DNA of 64,000 bases from Sporosarcina aquimarina (GTDB lineage Bacteria > Bacillota > Bacilli > Bacillales_A > Planococcaceae), in assembly GCF_019748715.1 (NCBI RefSeq), contig NZ_JACLBZ010000020.1, positions 1 through 64,000 of the forward strand. Direction: 5' to 3'. This document shows positions 57,614 through 64,000 of this stretch, piece after piece. Under the pieces are notes generated by a model, which was given only the letters and a program-made list of their open reading frames with translations, made no database searches and had not been told where the DNA came from. The first letter of the stretch is position 1. The number at the start of each line of letters is the position of its first letter. Both the position numbers and the translations under genes were made by a program.

Positions 57614-57811
57614 TTATTCCTCCTCATAAATAAAAATGTCCTCAATACGACAATCAAATAATGCAGCGATTTTGAAAGCTAATATCAGAGACGGATTATA
57701 CTTCCCTTTTTCTAATGAAATGATCGTCTGCCTAGAGACGTCCAATTTTTCTGCCAGCACATCTTGCGTCCACCTCATTTCCAACCTTCTAGCTTTGATA
57801 TAGTTATTCAC
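57614..57811 (-). CDS. XRE-family transcriptional regulator
   Basis: 65-residue single-domain Cro/C1-type HTH: RRLEMRWTQDVLAEKLDVSRQTIISLEKGKYNP is the classic signature; the ending ALFDCRIEDIFIYEEE is typical of the short YozG/YvaO-like group. The GTG at 57811 has AAAGGAGG at 6-nt spacing; longer frames start inside the ribosome site. It heads an operon with the two small membrane proteins, and palindromes in its own promoter suggest autorepression. Confidence 0.85.
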   Translation of the reverse strand: MNNYIKARRLEMRWTQDVLAEKLDVSRQTIISLEKGKYNPSLILAFKIAALFDCRIEDIFIYEEE

Positions 57812-57857
57812 TGACATCCTCCTTTTATCTGCCATTCCGTACAAGAAGTAAAGCAAC

Positions 57858-57879
57858 CTTTACGTAAAGTTTACTTTAC
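57858..57879. promoter_or_regulatory. Palindromic operator for the XRE regulator
   Basis: Two overlapping perfect inverted repeats: CTTTACGTAAAG (57858-57869) and GTAAAG-TTTA-CTTTAC (57864-57879). They cover the -10 box of the leftward promoter. A third partial site CTTTACATAAA follows at 57902-57912. Confidence 0.75.
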
Positions 57880-57896
57880 CTCTAATATAATGTCAA
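57868..57896 (-). promoter_or_regulatory. Promoter of the XRE operon
   Basis: TTGACA (perfect -35) and TAAACT with a 17-nt spacer, reading leftward; the -10 box lies within the operator. Confidence 0.75.
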
Positions 57897-57983
57897 ATAC
57901 ACTTTACATAAAAATTAAAATGAATCGCTATTCATTTCAATAAATTCATAGTATACTGAATAAAAGCATATGGAGGAGATTAA

Positions 57984-58169
57984 ATGAAAACCTACAAATT
58001 GACTGCATACGAGAAAAACGGCACTTTGATTACAGAAGAATCATTCACAGCGGAAAATGATGAGGTCGCAAAGGAGCAAGGACGCCAACTGCTCACTGAA
58101 AAAGATTTATCGGAACGCACACACCGCCTTGCATCACCGCGCGGCAAACTATTACTATTCCACGTATAA
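57984..58169 (+). CDS. yhzD: YhzD-family small protein
   Basis: 61 residues, soluble. MKTYKLTAYEKNGTLITEES, then a helix, and the ending THRLASPRGKLLLFHV match the YhzD family, found only in Bacillales, of unknown function. Good ribosome site (GGAGGAG). Followed by a strong terminator. Confidence 0.85.
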   Translation: MKTYKLTAYEKNGTLITEESFTAENDEVAKEQGRQLLTEKDLSERTHRLASPRGKLLLFHV

Positions 58170-58220
58170 AAAAGAGGTTGTCCGAAAAGACGGGATGTCT
58201 TTCCGGGACAACCTTTTCTT
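58170..58220 (+). terminator. Terminator of yhzD
   Basis: AAAAAGAGGTTGTCC and GGACAACCTTTT pair, with an inner GAAAAGAC/GTCTTTC stem. CTGTCC-type family. Confidence 0.85.
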
Positions 58221-58659
58221 TCGGATTCAGATAGTGGAGACTACTAAACACGTCAAGTTCTTCGTCAGGAACGTTAGTTCTATACAGAGACTCAAAACCC
58301 TTTCAGTTCGCGTTTTCTTCTTAACAGTACTATGTCAAAACAGTAGCGCAGAAAAAATTATTAGCGCTAGAAGAGGGACATAAAACTTCCCTCAAGACAA
58401 ACAAAAGCTGTCCAAGAAATCAGTTGAAATGACTTCTTAAACAGCTAGTTTCTATTGATTAAAATCGATATTATTTCCCGGGAAACAATAATTAAAAAAC
58501 TTTAATTCACATTTAATGTAAATCGATTCATTTAATATTAATTGTTTTCTACCCACTAAATCTATCTTCCAATTTTTCTTTTTTCTTCGCTCTCAGAAAA
58601 GCGAGATTTTTCGCGCTGTTTATGATACGCTATCTTCGTCAATAATTCGTAGAAGGAAG
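58221..58659. other. Intergenic region before mgsA
   Basis: About 440 nt. It contains a weak hairpin of the CTGTCC family at about 58389-58443 (AAGCTGTCCAAGAAA... ACTTCTTAAACAGCT, no T-run) and otherwise AT-rich sequence. No gene recognised. Confidence 0.5.
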
Positions 58660-58667
58660 TGACTGGT

Positions 58668-59072
58668 TTGAACATCGCGTTAATTGCCCATGATGAAAAA
58701 AAGTCTGAATTGGTAAACTTCGCAATTGCTTATGAACAAATATTTGCTAAACATGATCTCTATGCTACTGGTACAACAGGTACACGTATCATGGAGGAAA
58801 CAGAGCTTTCAATAAGTCGACTCATGTCTGGACCGCTTGGCGGAGATCAGCAAATTGGGGCGATGATTGCTACAGGGCAGCTAGATCTGATCTTATTCTT
58901 TCGCGACCCGCTCACAGCTCAGCCACATGAACCGGACGTCAGTGCCTTGCTGCGACTGTGTGATGTCTACGGTATTCCGTTAGCCACAAACTTAGCTTCA
59001 GCCGAACTATTATTACGAGCGATTGAAAAAGGCTATTTCTCTTGGCGAGAAACAGCAGCTAAATATAAATAA
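58668..59072 (+). CDS. mgsA: Methylglyoxal synthase
   Basis: Converts dihydroxyacetone phosphate to methylglyoxal, a bypass that frees phosphate when glycolytic triose phosphates build up. 134 residues with [30 protein letters not shown], and the catalytic segment [14 protein letters not shown]. The TTG at 58668 was preferred to a GTG three codons upstream that overlaps the ribosome site AAGGAAG. In Bacillus subtilis the enzyme is inhibited by unphosphorylated Crh, whose gene is also in this window. Confidence 0.95.
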   Translation: MNIALIAHDEKKSELVNFAIAYEQIFAKHDLYATGTTGTRIMEETELSISRLMSGPLGGDQQIGAMIATGQLDLILFFRDPLTAQPHEPDVSALLRLCDVYGIPLATNLASAELLLRAIEKGYFSWRETAAKYK

Positions 59073-59110
59073 TCTATTTCTGAAATCCACCAAGGATACA
59101 TTATATTTCA

Positions 59111-59140
59111 GACGCGCAGCTAATTGCGCGTCTATTTTTT
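59111..59140 (+). terminator. Terminator of mgsA
   Basis: GACGCGC and GCGCGTC pair around an 8-nt loop, then TATTTTTT. Confidence 0.82.
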
Positions 59141-59150
59141 GTTCACTTCT

Positions 59151-59930
59151 TTATTGCCCAGTAAAACTTGGTTTTCTTTTCTCAACGAATGCTTGTATTC
59201 CTTCACGGTGATCGGAAGTCTTTCGCATTGCTGCTTGTGCTTTACTTTCTAATTCCACGATTCTTTCAAGCTCCGCCACACCGGCCGCATGTAAAATTTG
59301 TTTAGATACCGCCATTGAAGCTGTCGGTGAATTCAAGATTTGTTGGGCACGCTGCCCTGCTGTATTCCACGCTTCCCCATCTGGAACGACTTGATCAATG
59401 AGTCCGATTTGCATCGCCCGTTTACCATCTAACACTTCACCCGACCAAATCAGCTGCTTCGCTCTCGCTGTGCCGACTCGTTCCTTCAGGAAGAAATGAC
59501 CTCCGCCATCCGGTACCAAACCGATTCCAATGAAATTCATCGCGATTTTGCTCGATTCTTCCGCAATCACTACATCACAGGCAATCGCTATACTGCAACC
59601 AAGTCCCGCTGCTGCACCATGGACCGATGCAATCGTGATTTGGGGCATGCTGTACATCGACAGAGCCAATCTCGACAAGTCGACCATAATATCCTCCATT
59701 TTCATCGGTCCACTTGGGTCGAGCATCGCTTTAACATTTCCACCTGCTGAAAACGCACGTCCTGCTCCTCGGAATAATACAACATGCACAGAAGATTTCC
59801 CTTTCAGTTCATCGACGATATCCGCCAATTCCCTCATCATCTGGCCATCCATCGCATTCATGACATCCGGCTGATTAAATGTCACAGTTGCTAATCTACC
59901 TTCGATTTCCACTTCGATCTGTTTTACCAA
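59151..59930 (-). CDS. Enoyl-CoA hydratase/isomerase family protein (YhaR type)
   Basis: 259-residue crotonase-fold protein. AFSAGGNVKAML and IASVHGAAAGLGCSIAIACDVVIAEESSKI form the oxyanion hole and CoA pocket; the second catalytic position falls in NFIGIGLVPDGGGHFFL, where Asp is present. Acts on acyl-CoA substrates, probably in fatty acid degradation. TTG at 59930 fits AGGGGGAA (8-nt spacing). A FadR-type operator upstream supports a lipid role. Monocistronic between hemZ and mgsA. Confidence 0.88.
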   Translation of the reverse strand: MVKQIEVEIEGRLATVTFNQPDVMNAMDGQMMRELADIVDELKGKSSVHVVLFRGAGRAFSAGGNVKAMLDPSGPMKMEDIMVDLSRLALSMYSMPQITIASVHGAAAGLGCSIAIACDVVIAEESSKIAMNFIGIGLVPDGGGHFFLKERVGTARAKQLIWSGEVLDGKRAMQIGLIDQVVPDGEAWNTAGQRAQQILNSPTASMAVSKQILHAAGVAELERIVELESKAQAAMRKTSDHREGIQAFVEKRKPSFTGQ

Positions 59931-59950
59931 AATCAATTCCCCCTTTTGTG

Positions 59951-59968
59951 TGAATGGTCATTCATTCA
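59951..59968. promoter_or_regulatory. FadR-type operator
   Basis: TGAATGGTCATTCATTCA has the perfect outer arms TGAATG/CATTCA of the Bacillus FadR (YsiA) consensus TGAATGAMTANTCATTCA, with three central differences. It lies between a TATAAT (59973-59978) and the start codon, over the transcription start. Confidence 0.75.
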
Positions 59969-60012
59969 CTCCATTATACACAAACCTCTGACCGTTTGCA
60001 TAATTTTCTCAC

Positions 60013-60043
60013 AAAAATTCCCCAGCCAACTTTATGACTGGGG
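60013..60043 (-). terminator. Terminator of hemZ
   Basis: CCCCAG and CTGGGG pair around a 12-nt loop and are followed by AATTTTTG on the minus strand, about 10 nt after the hemZ stop. Confidence 0.72.
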
Positions 60044-60051
60044 ATTGAAAC

Positions 60052-61563
60052 TTATTTTATGGATTCAGCAGAAGGAAACAATCCATCTAAATACGCTATT
60101 TTGCGATCGATGGCGTCTTCAAATCCTAGTATATAGGCTGCAGGTTCTTTCGGATTATGAAATTGCGTCAGTTTACCGGTGGCAGGGTCCATGAATTTAC
60201 TCGATGCTCCACAACCTAGACCGATAATCGTCTGTGCTTCTTCCATAATTAAAATATTATAGAGACTCTCTTCTCCCGGCTTGGAGTAGCCGACATTTTC
60301 AAGATTGCCTAAAATGTTTTTCTGGCGATACAAATAATACGGTATATAGCCGTTGTCTTTCGCCCACTCTTCGCCACGCTTCATCATCTGACCAACCGTC
60401 TTGCGATCAGCCACTTGATACTTATCTTTATTACGTGTCATTTCCGAAGCTCTTTTAAAAGACAGCGTATGGATCGTCAATGATTCCGGCTGCATCTTCT
60501 CCGTTTCCGCCAATGAATGCTCAAACTCGGCGAGACCTTCATTCGGCAGACCGATGATTAAGTCCATATTGATATTGCGCATGCCTTGCTCGCGAGATAG
60601 CCAATACTTATCGATGGTTTCCTGCACACTATGGTGACGTCCGATTGCTTTCAACGTTTCATCTGTATAGGATTGTGGGTTGACACTGATTCGGTCGATC
60701 CCCCACTTCTTCAGTACTTCGAGTTTCGGAATGGTGATCGTATCAGGCCGTCCCGCTTCCACGGTCACTTCCCGCACTTGCTCCATATGGGGAAAGGAGT
60801 CAACCATCGTTTGATAGAGTGCATCCATTTCATCTGCCTCGATCGATGTCGGCGTACCGCCACCAAAATAAATCGTTGTGATCCGGATATCATGTTCCTT
60901 CAGCCAGTCTCCGATGACCCGCATCTCTTCATGTAAACCGTCCAAGAAGTTTTCTACGCGCCCATTCTTCCGGTGAATGGCATAAGCGGGAAAGGTGCAA
61001 TAGGCACATTTTGTTGGACAGAATGGAATGCCGATGTAAATACTGACTTCCCGCTTCAACGAATACAAATCAGGCAGCGCATTCAGCTGGACATCTGCAA
61101 TTTGTGCAATCAGATCACTCTTTCGTGCCGAAACTCGGTGACGATTCCTCAATAATGCCAGCGCTTCTTCGACTGATTTTCCTTCCTGTCGGTACATATG
61201 ATAGAGTTTGGTGGGACGGATACCGGTTAAAATACCCCATTCCTGTACCATACCTGTCGCTTGTTCTAATACCTCCAATAAGACATGAGAATACATTCTC
61301 TTCTTTTGGCGCAGTAGCTCTTTTTCGTCAGTCTCTAAAGCATCTTCTGCAAATTGCGCGGTATGTCGTTGGCCATTCCATTGCAATTGCGCTGATATGC
61401 TCGGAGATTTCTCTTCAAATTGCTCAAAAAATCGTATGTTGATGGTTGCCTCGTCTACAGTTTCTGTCCCGATCTTCGATTGCTCAAAAAATAAATTGGC
61501 CAAATGGGTGAACATTCGGATCCAATCTTGCGGGAACTGTTCGTTTACATTTAGTTGCTGCAT
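60052..61563 (-). CDS. hemZ: Coproporphyrinogen III dehydrogenase-like radical SAM protein HemZ
   Basis: 503 residues. N-terminal alpha/beta domain (about 1-150), radical-SAM barrel (about 160-400) with the cluster motif PFCPTKCAYCTF (CxxxCxxC), GGGTPTSIEADE and VEAGRPDTI, and a C-terminal HemN-type helical part. The exact reaction (oxygen-independent coproporphyrinogen oxidation or another tetrapyrrole step) is uncertain; in Bacillus subtilis hemZ is induced anaerobically. Its leader carries element copy 2 plus a terminator. Confidence 0.92.
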   Translation of the reverse strand: MQQLNVNEQFPQDWIRMFTHLANLFFEQSKIGTETVDEATINIRFFEQFEEKSPSISAQLQWNGQRHTAQFAEDALETDEKELLRQKKRMYSHVLLEVLEQATGMVQEWGILTGIRPTKLYHMYRQEGKSVEEALALLRNRHRVSARKSDLIAQIADVQLNALPDLYSLKREVSIYIGIPFCPTKCAYCTFPAYAIHRKNGRVENFLDGLHEEMRVIGDWLKEHDIRITTIYFGGGTPTSIEADEMDALYQTMVDSFPHMEQVREVTVEAGRPDTITIPKLEVLKKWGIDRISVNPQSYTDETLKAIGRHHSVQETIDKYWLSREQGMRNINMDLIIGLPNEGLAEFEHSLAETEKMQPESLTIHTLSFKRASEMTRNKDKYQVADRKTVGQMMKRGEEWAKDNGYIPYYLYRQKNILGNLENVGYSKPGEESLYNILIMEEAQTIIGLGCGASSKFMDPATGKLTQFHNPKEPAAYILGFEDAIDRKIAYLDGLFPSAESIK

Positions 61564-61589
61564 GTTTCTCTCCTACTCTCCATCTGTTG

Positions 61590-61614
61590 AAAAAAACCGG
61601 CAGAGGCCGGTTTC
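61590..61614 (-). terminator. Terminator between the structured element and hemZ
   Basis: AACCGG and CCGGTT pair around CCTCTG and run into TTTTTTT on the minus strand. It follows P4 of element copy 2 by five nucleotides and precedes the hemZ ribosome site by about 15 nt: either the end of the yheBA transcript or a regulated attenuator of hemZ. Confidence 0.82.
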
Positions 61615-61617
61615 CAA

Positions 61618-61742
61618 TCAATCACACCTTGGCATGATTGCATCTGAATTTTGAATCGTGCGTGCACGATTAACTCCCTACAAAATCCATGACATCCGCC
61701 AGAGGCATTATCTTAGTTCAGCGGGCGTTTGAACACCCGCTG
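61618..61742 (-). repeat. Structured intergenic element, copy 2 (leader of hemZ)
   Basis: Same order as copy 1 at 2144-2272 on the minus strand: P1 hairpin (61734-61742 with 61719-61727, unrelated in sequence to copy 1), conserved linker AUGCCUCUGGCGGAUGUCA (61690-61708), P2 UGGAUUUUG/CAAAAUUCA (61681-61689 with 61645-61653), P3 perfect 8-bp hairpin (61654-61671), and P4 (61631-61640 with 61619-61628). Compared with copy 1, P2 and P4 contain changes that become G-U wobbles on the minus strand and mismatches on the plus strand. Confidence 0.8.
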
Positions 61743-61814
61743 TACAGGTAATAGAATCGCATTCATCTCATCACTTATAGAGGTGGGAGTCTTCTGCTGA
61801 ATAAAGATAAAGTA

Positions 61815-62165
61815 TTAATTGAAGCTTTCATACAAGTCTTGCACTGGTTTCAGTACAACACGATTTACTTCCTCAATCAATTCGCTTAGCTTCATCTCTG
61901 CTGTTAGCATCGTCATGATTTTAGGATTTTCCTGAGCCAGCTGGGCAGTCTTCTGGGCATGTTCCAGCTCTTCGCCTGCGATTTCCTCGCCTGCCATTTG
62001 TTTTTGCTGCAAATTCATTTGGATCTCGCGGAAGCTTTCAAATAAAACACGAGCTTCCTCATCGCTCTTGACGTCCTCCATCGCAGATTTCACCGCTAAA
62101 TACTCATCCGTCTTGCGCAATGTAGATTCCAATTTGTTCATATCATCATAAATATTAATCGACAT
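61815..62165 (-). CDS. yheA: YlbF/YheA family protein
   Basis: 116-residue all-helical protein: LAVKSAMEDVKSDEEARVLFESFREIQMNLQQKQMAGEE matches YheA/YlbF. Relatives YlbF, YmcA and YaaT form the Y-complex that aids RNase Y, but YheA itself is not known to be part of it. ATG after AGGAGGAG. Coupled to yheB with a 12-nt gap. Confidence 0.9.
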   Translation of the reverse strand: MSINIYDDMNKLESTLRKTDEYLAVKSAMEDVKSDEEARVLFESFREIQMNLQQKQMAGEEIAGEELEHAQKTAQLAQENPKIMTMLTAEMKLSELIEEVNRVVLKPVQDLYESFN

Positions 62166-62177
62166 TTAAATCTCCTC

Positions 62178-63335
62178 CTAAAATCCATTCAATGTAAGAG
62201 CTATAATTCCTTGCACGATTCCGATCACGCCGCCAAGTAAGGCGCCAAGAACCGTAATCATCTTAAATTCCCTACGTGAAATACCGAGCACTAGATCTTC
62301 CAGCACAGCGACAGGGAATGTGTCGACCTGTTCCTTCACCATTTCATCCAGTTTCAGCTTCTTCAAAGACTGCTCCAATTGCAACTCCGCCTGATCGAAT
62401 AAAAATCCGACAATTTTCGGCGTGACGTTTTCGGCTGTCCATGCAGTTCCATTCGGCCAGTAATGAGCTAGACTGTGATCCAATCGATCACTCAGTGCCA
62501 ATTGGTCAAGTGCATAGCGCTTCACCGAGCTGAACACACTATCAAAATCAAAATCTGCAGTCAATTGCTCCATCGGCTGTTGCTGGATATTCCGCCATTC
62601 TTTCCAGATCAGCTTATCCAATAACTCTTTCGTTCCTGGCGCTCCAACAAAACGCAACGCTTCTCGTTGCACCTTGCCGACTAGAGATTCCGATTCACCG
62701 AAAAACATATTCAGCATTCCGCCAAACGTCCCTTTTGAATTGAGAAAGTCGTCAATCATTTTTTGGAACGTCTGTCTTCCTTCCGCCGAATCAATGAATC
62801 TTTCTGCGCGCTGCAACAAAAAATCCGACGCGAGCGGAATTCTATCTTCTACTTGCTGCTGCCAACGCAACGGCACGACTTCTTCCACTGTACCTGTCGT
62901 CACCCTTAATCTCATGTCATCCAATTGACGATCGATCAACGCAAGCAGTTTATCCTCCACTTGATTCGGAAGTTCAGAAGCTCCTGCAAGCTCGAGCCAG
63001 TCATTCAACGTCTTGTCCGATTGCAAGACATATTGGTTCATTTTACCCTGAACAAATAGTTCGGCGCGTTCTTTCATTGCAGGTGTCAACATTTTTTTCC
63101 GGAACAGATCTGGTGTCAGCAAATAATTCGTCACCGTTTTTCCAAGCTGCGTTGCCAACTCATTGCGTCGTTTCGGAATTAAGCCTGGCGTAAACGGCAA
63201 ACGGGTTTTTCCAATAAATTTTGGTTCATGCGGCCTGAAAAGCATCTTGATCGCTAAGTGATTTGTTACTCCGCCAATCAATGCCCCGATAAACGCCATG
63301 AACAAAATAGTTAGCACTATAGTCAATCGTTTCAC
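62178..63335 (-). CDS. yheB: DUF445 family membrane protein (YheB)
   Basis: 385 residues. N-terminal helix with IGALIGGVTNHLAIKMLFRP (DUF445 signature), a PFTPGLIPKRRNELATQLGKTV segment, a long helical middle with coiled-coil character and a C-terminal helix (about 360-383, VLGALLGGVIGIVQGIIALTL). Membrane-anchored at both ends. Function unknown; also found in the spore proteome in Bacillus. First gene of yheBA. Confidence 0.9.
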   Translation of the reverse strand: MKRLTIVLTILFMAFIGALIGGVTNHLAIKMLFRPHEPKFIGKTRLPFTPGLIPKRRNELATQLGKTVTNYLLTPDLFRKKMLTPAMKERAELFVQGKMNQYVLQSDKTLNDWLELAGASELPNQVEDKLLALIDRQLDDMRLRVTTGTVEEVVPLRWQQQVEDRIPLASDFLLQRAERFIDSAEGRQTFQKMIDDFLNSKGTFGGMLNMFFGESESLVGKVQREALRFVGAPGTKELLDKLIWKEWRNIQQQPMEQLTADFDFDSVFSSVKRYALDQLALSDRLDHSLAHYWPNGTAWTAENVTPKIVGFLFDQAELQLEQSLKKLKLDEMVKEQVDTFPVAVLEDLVLGISRREFKMITVLGALLGGVIGIVQGIIALTLNGF

Positions 63336-63509
63336 CTTATTCCACTTGGTCTTCGTTCCAATTATAACAAAAACCAGCTGAATGAAAAGGAATTCGAGGC
63401 GAGGATTTTTGACTTTACAATCGACTACCTTTCAGGTACGTTGCAAGTAGGACGATTCTATAGAGAAGTTTGTTACTTCAACTATTATGTCGAGGAGGTC
63501 ATCCACTAA
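63336..63509. other. Divergent promoter region between yheB and the last gene
   Basis: About 170 nt. Holds the ribosome site GAGGAGGTC for the rightward gene. No promoter boxes could be fixed with confidence. Confidence 0.4.
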
Positions 63510-64000
63510 TTGAAGAAAGAAATCATCGATCATTTAGGACGCACAGTTGAGTATGAGTTTCCGCCGAAGCGTATCATTTCTTTATGCCCCGGCATTACCG
63601 AAACTTTATTCGCGATTGGTCTTGAAAACGAGGTCATCGGACGAACACGTTATTGTATTTATCCCGAGAAAGCAAAAGAAGTTCAGGCGGTAGCAGGAAC
63701 AAAAGATCTACAGCTTGAGAAGGTTCATGCTGCAAAACCTGATTTGATCATCATGGAGAAAGAAGAAAATACGAAAGAGATGGTCGAGACACTGTCGGCC
63801 TTTTATCCAGTGTATGTAGCCGAGGTCCAAACGATTGACGATGCGTATCGGATGATGACAGATATGGGTGATTTGACAGATAGCCAGAAGGAAGCCGCAT
63901 CACTTGTTTCTGATATCCAACAAGCATTCACTGCGCTGCCCGAACTCCCTGCCGCTCGTGTTGCCTATGTCATCTGGAAAAAGCCGTATATGGTAGCTGG
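63510..64000 (+). CDS. Cobalamin/metal-binding protein, BtuF-like, truncated by window end
   Basis: 163 codons are present before the window ends. TTG start follows GAGGAGGTC (9-nt spacing). KRIISLCPGITETLFAIGL, VIGRTRYCIYPEKAKEV and LQLEKVHAAKPDLIIMEK are typical of helical-backbone (class III) binding proteins for cobalamin or siderophore-metal complexes. There is no signal peptide or lipobox at this start, unlike transport-coupled binding proteins, so a cytoplasmic role is possible. Downstream genes are not visible. Confidence 0.8.
   Translation, partial: MKKEIIDHLGRTVEYEFPPKRIISLCPGITETLFAIGLENEVIGRTRYCIYPEKAKEVQAVAGTKDLQLEKVHAAKPDLIIMEKEENTKEMVETLSAFYPVYVAEVQTIDDAYRMMTDMGDLTDSQKEAASLVSDIQQAFTALPELPAARVAYVIWKKPYMVA

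Overview
The window is a low-to-moderate GC Firmicute chromosome. Gene content, gene order, TTG/GTG starts with strong AGGAGG-type ribosome sites, and spore-related genes (HemZ, ScoC, YjcZ-type peptide, CwlC-like amidase) suggest an endospore-forming member of the Bacillales. Protein details such as the ectoine-type transporter and the many Planococcaceae-like intergenic repeats point to Sporosarcina or a close relative; this placement is an inference, not a database result.

Layout: (1) 1-1.2 kb: end of a probable genomic island with a tyrosine integrase broken by an in-frame stop, abutting the 3' end of ssrA (tmRNA). (2) 1.2-5.7 kb: ssrA, smpB, rnr, est, secG (quality control, RNA decay, secretion). 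(3) 5.8-12.9 kb: eno, gpmI, tpiA, pgk, gapA, cggR, the central glycolytic operon with its repressor. (4) 13-14.9 kb: glutaredoxin-like protein and a LemA/TPM membrane pair. (5) 15.1-23.2 kb: three transport modules, namely a Mn/Zn ABC transporter behind three MntR-like boxes, arsR-arsB, and an ectoine-type ABC transporter (ehuBCDA). (6) 23.8-35.2 kb: tRNA-Arg, clpP with a CtsR operator, crh-whiA-glmR-rapZ-nudix, trxB, a TPR protein, and the hprK-lgt-yvoD-ppaX-yvoF operon. (7) 35.3-42.9 kb: amidase, a repeat-rich spacer, a YvlB-like protein, uvrBA under a LexA/DinR box. (8) 43-44.1 kb: IDEAL-domain protein and a gene-free stretch that coincides with a break in Bacillus subtilis-like gene order. 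(9) 44.1-64 kb: the yha/yhe block: ecsAB, hit, yhaH, scoC, prsA, yhaONM, yhaQP, a small XRE/membrane-protein operon, yhzD, mgsA, an enoyl-CoA hydratase behind a FadR-type operator, hemZ, yheA, yheB and a truncated metal/cobalamin-binding protein.

Functional links: HprK, Crh, CggR, GlmR, RapZ and the glycolytic genes form much of the carbon-control machinery of the cell; SmpB, tmRNA, RNase R, ClpP and PrsA serve protein and RNA quality control; UvrAB and YhaMNO handle nucleic acids. 

Most notable non-coding signals: a structured element present twice (ahead of smpB and ahead of hemZ) whose base changes keep pairing only on the transcribed strand; three intergenic arrays with a 21-bp period from two different motif families; a long hairpin between yhaH and scoC; and well-formed CtsR, LexA, FadR, MntR, ArsR and XRE operators. 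All calls come from reading the sequence; no alignments or searches were run.
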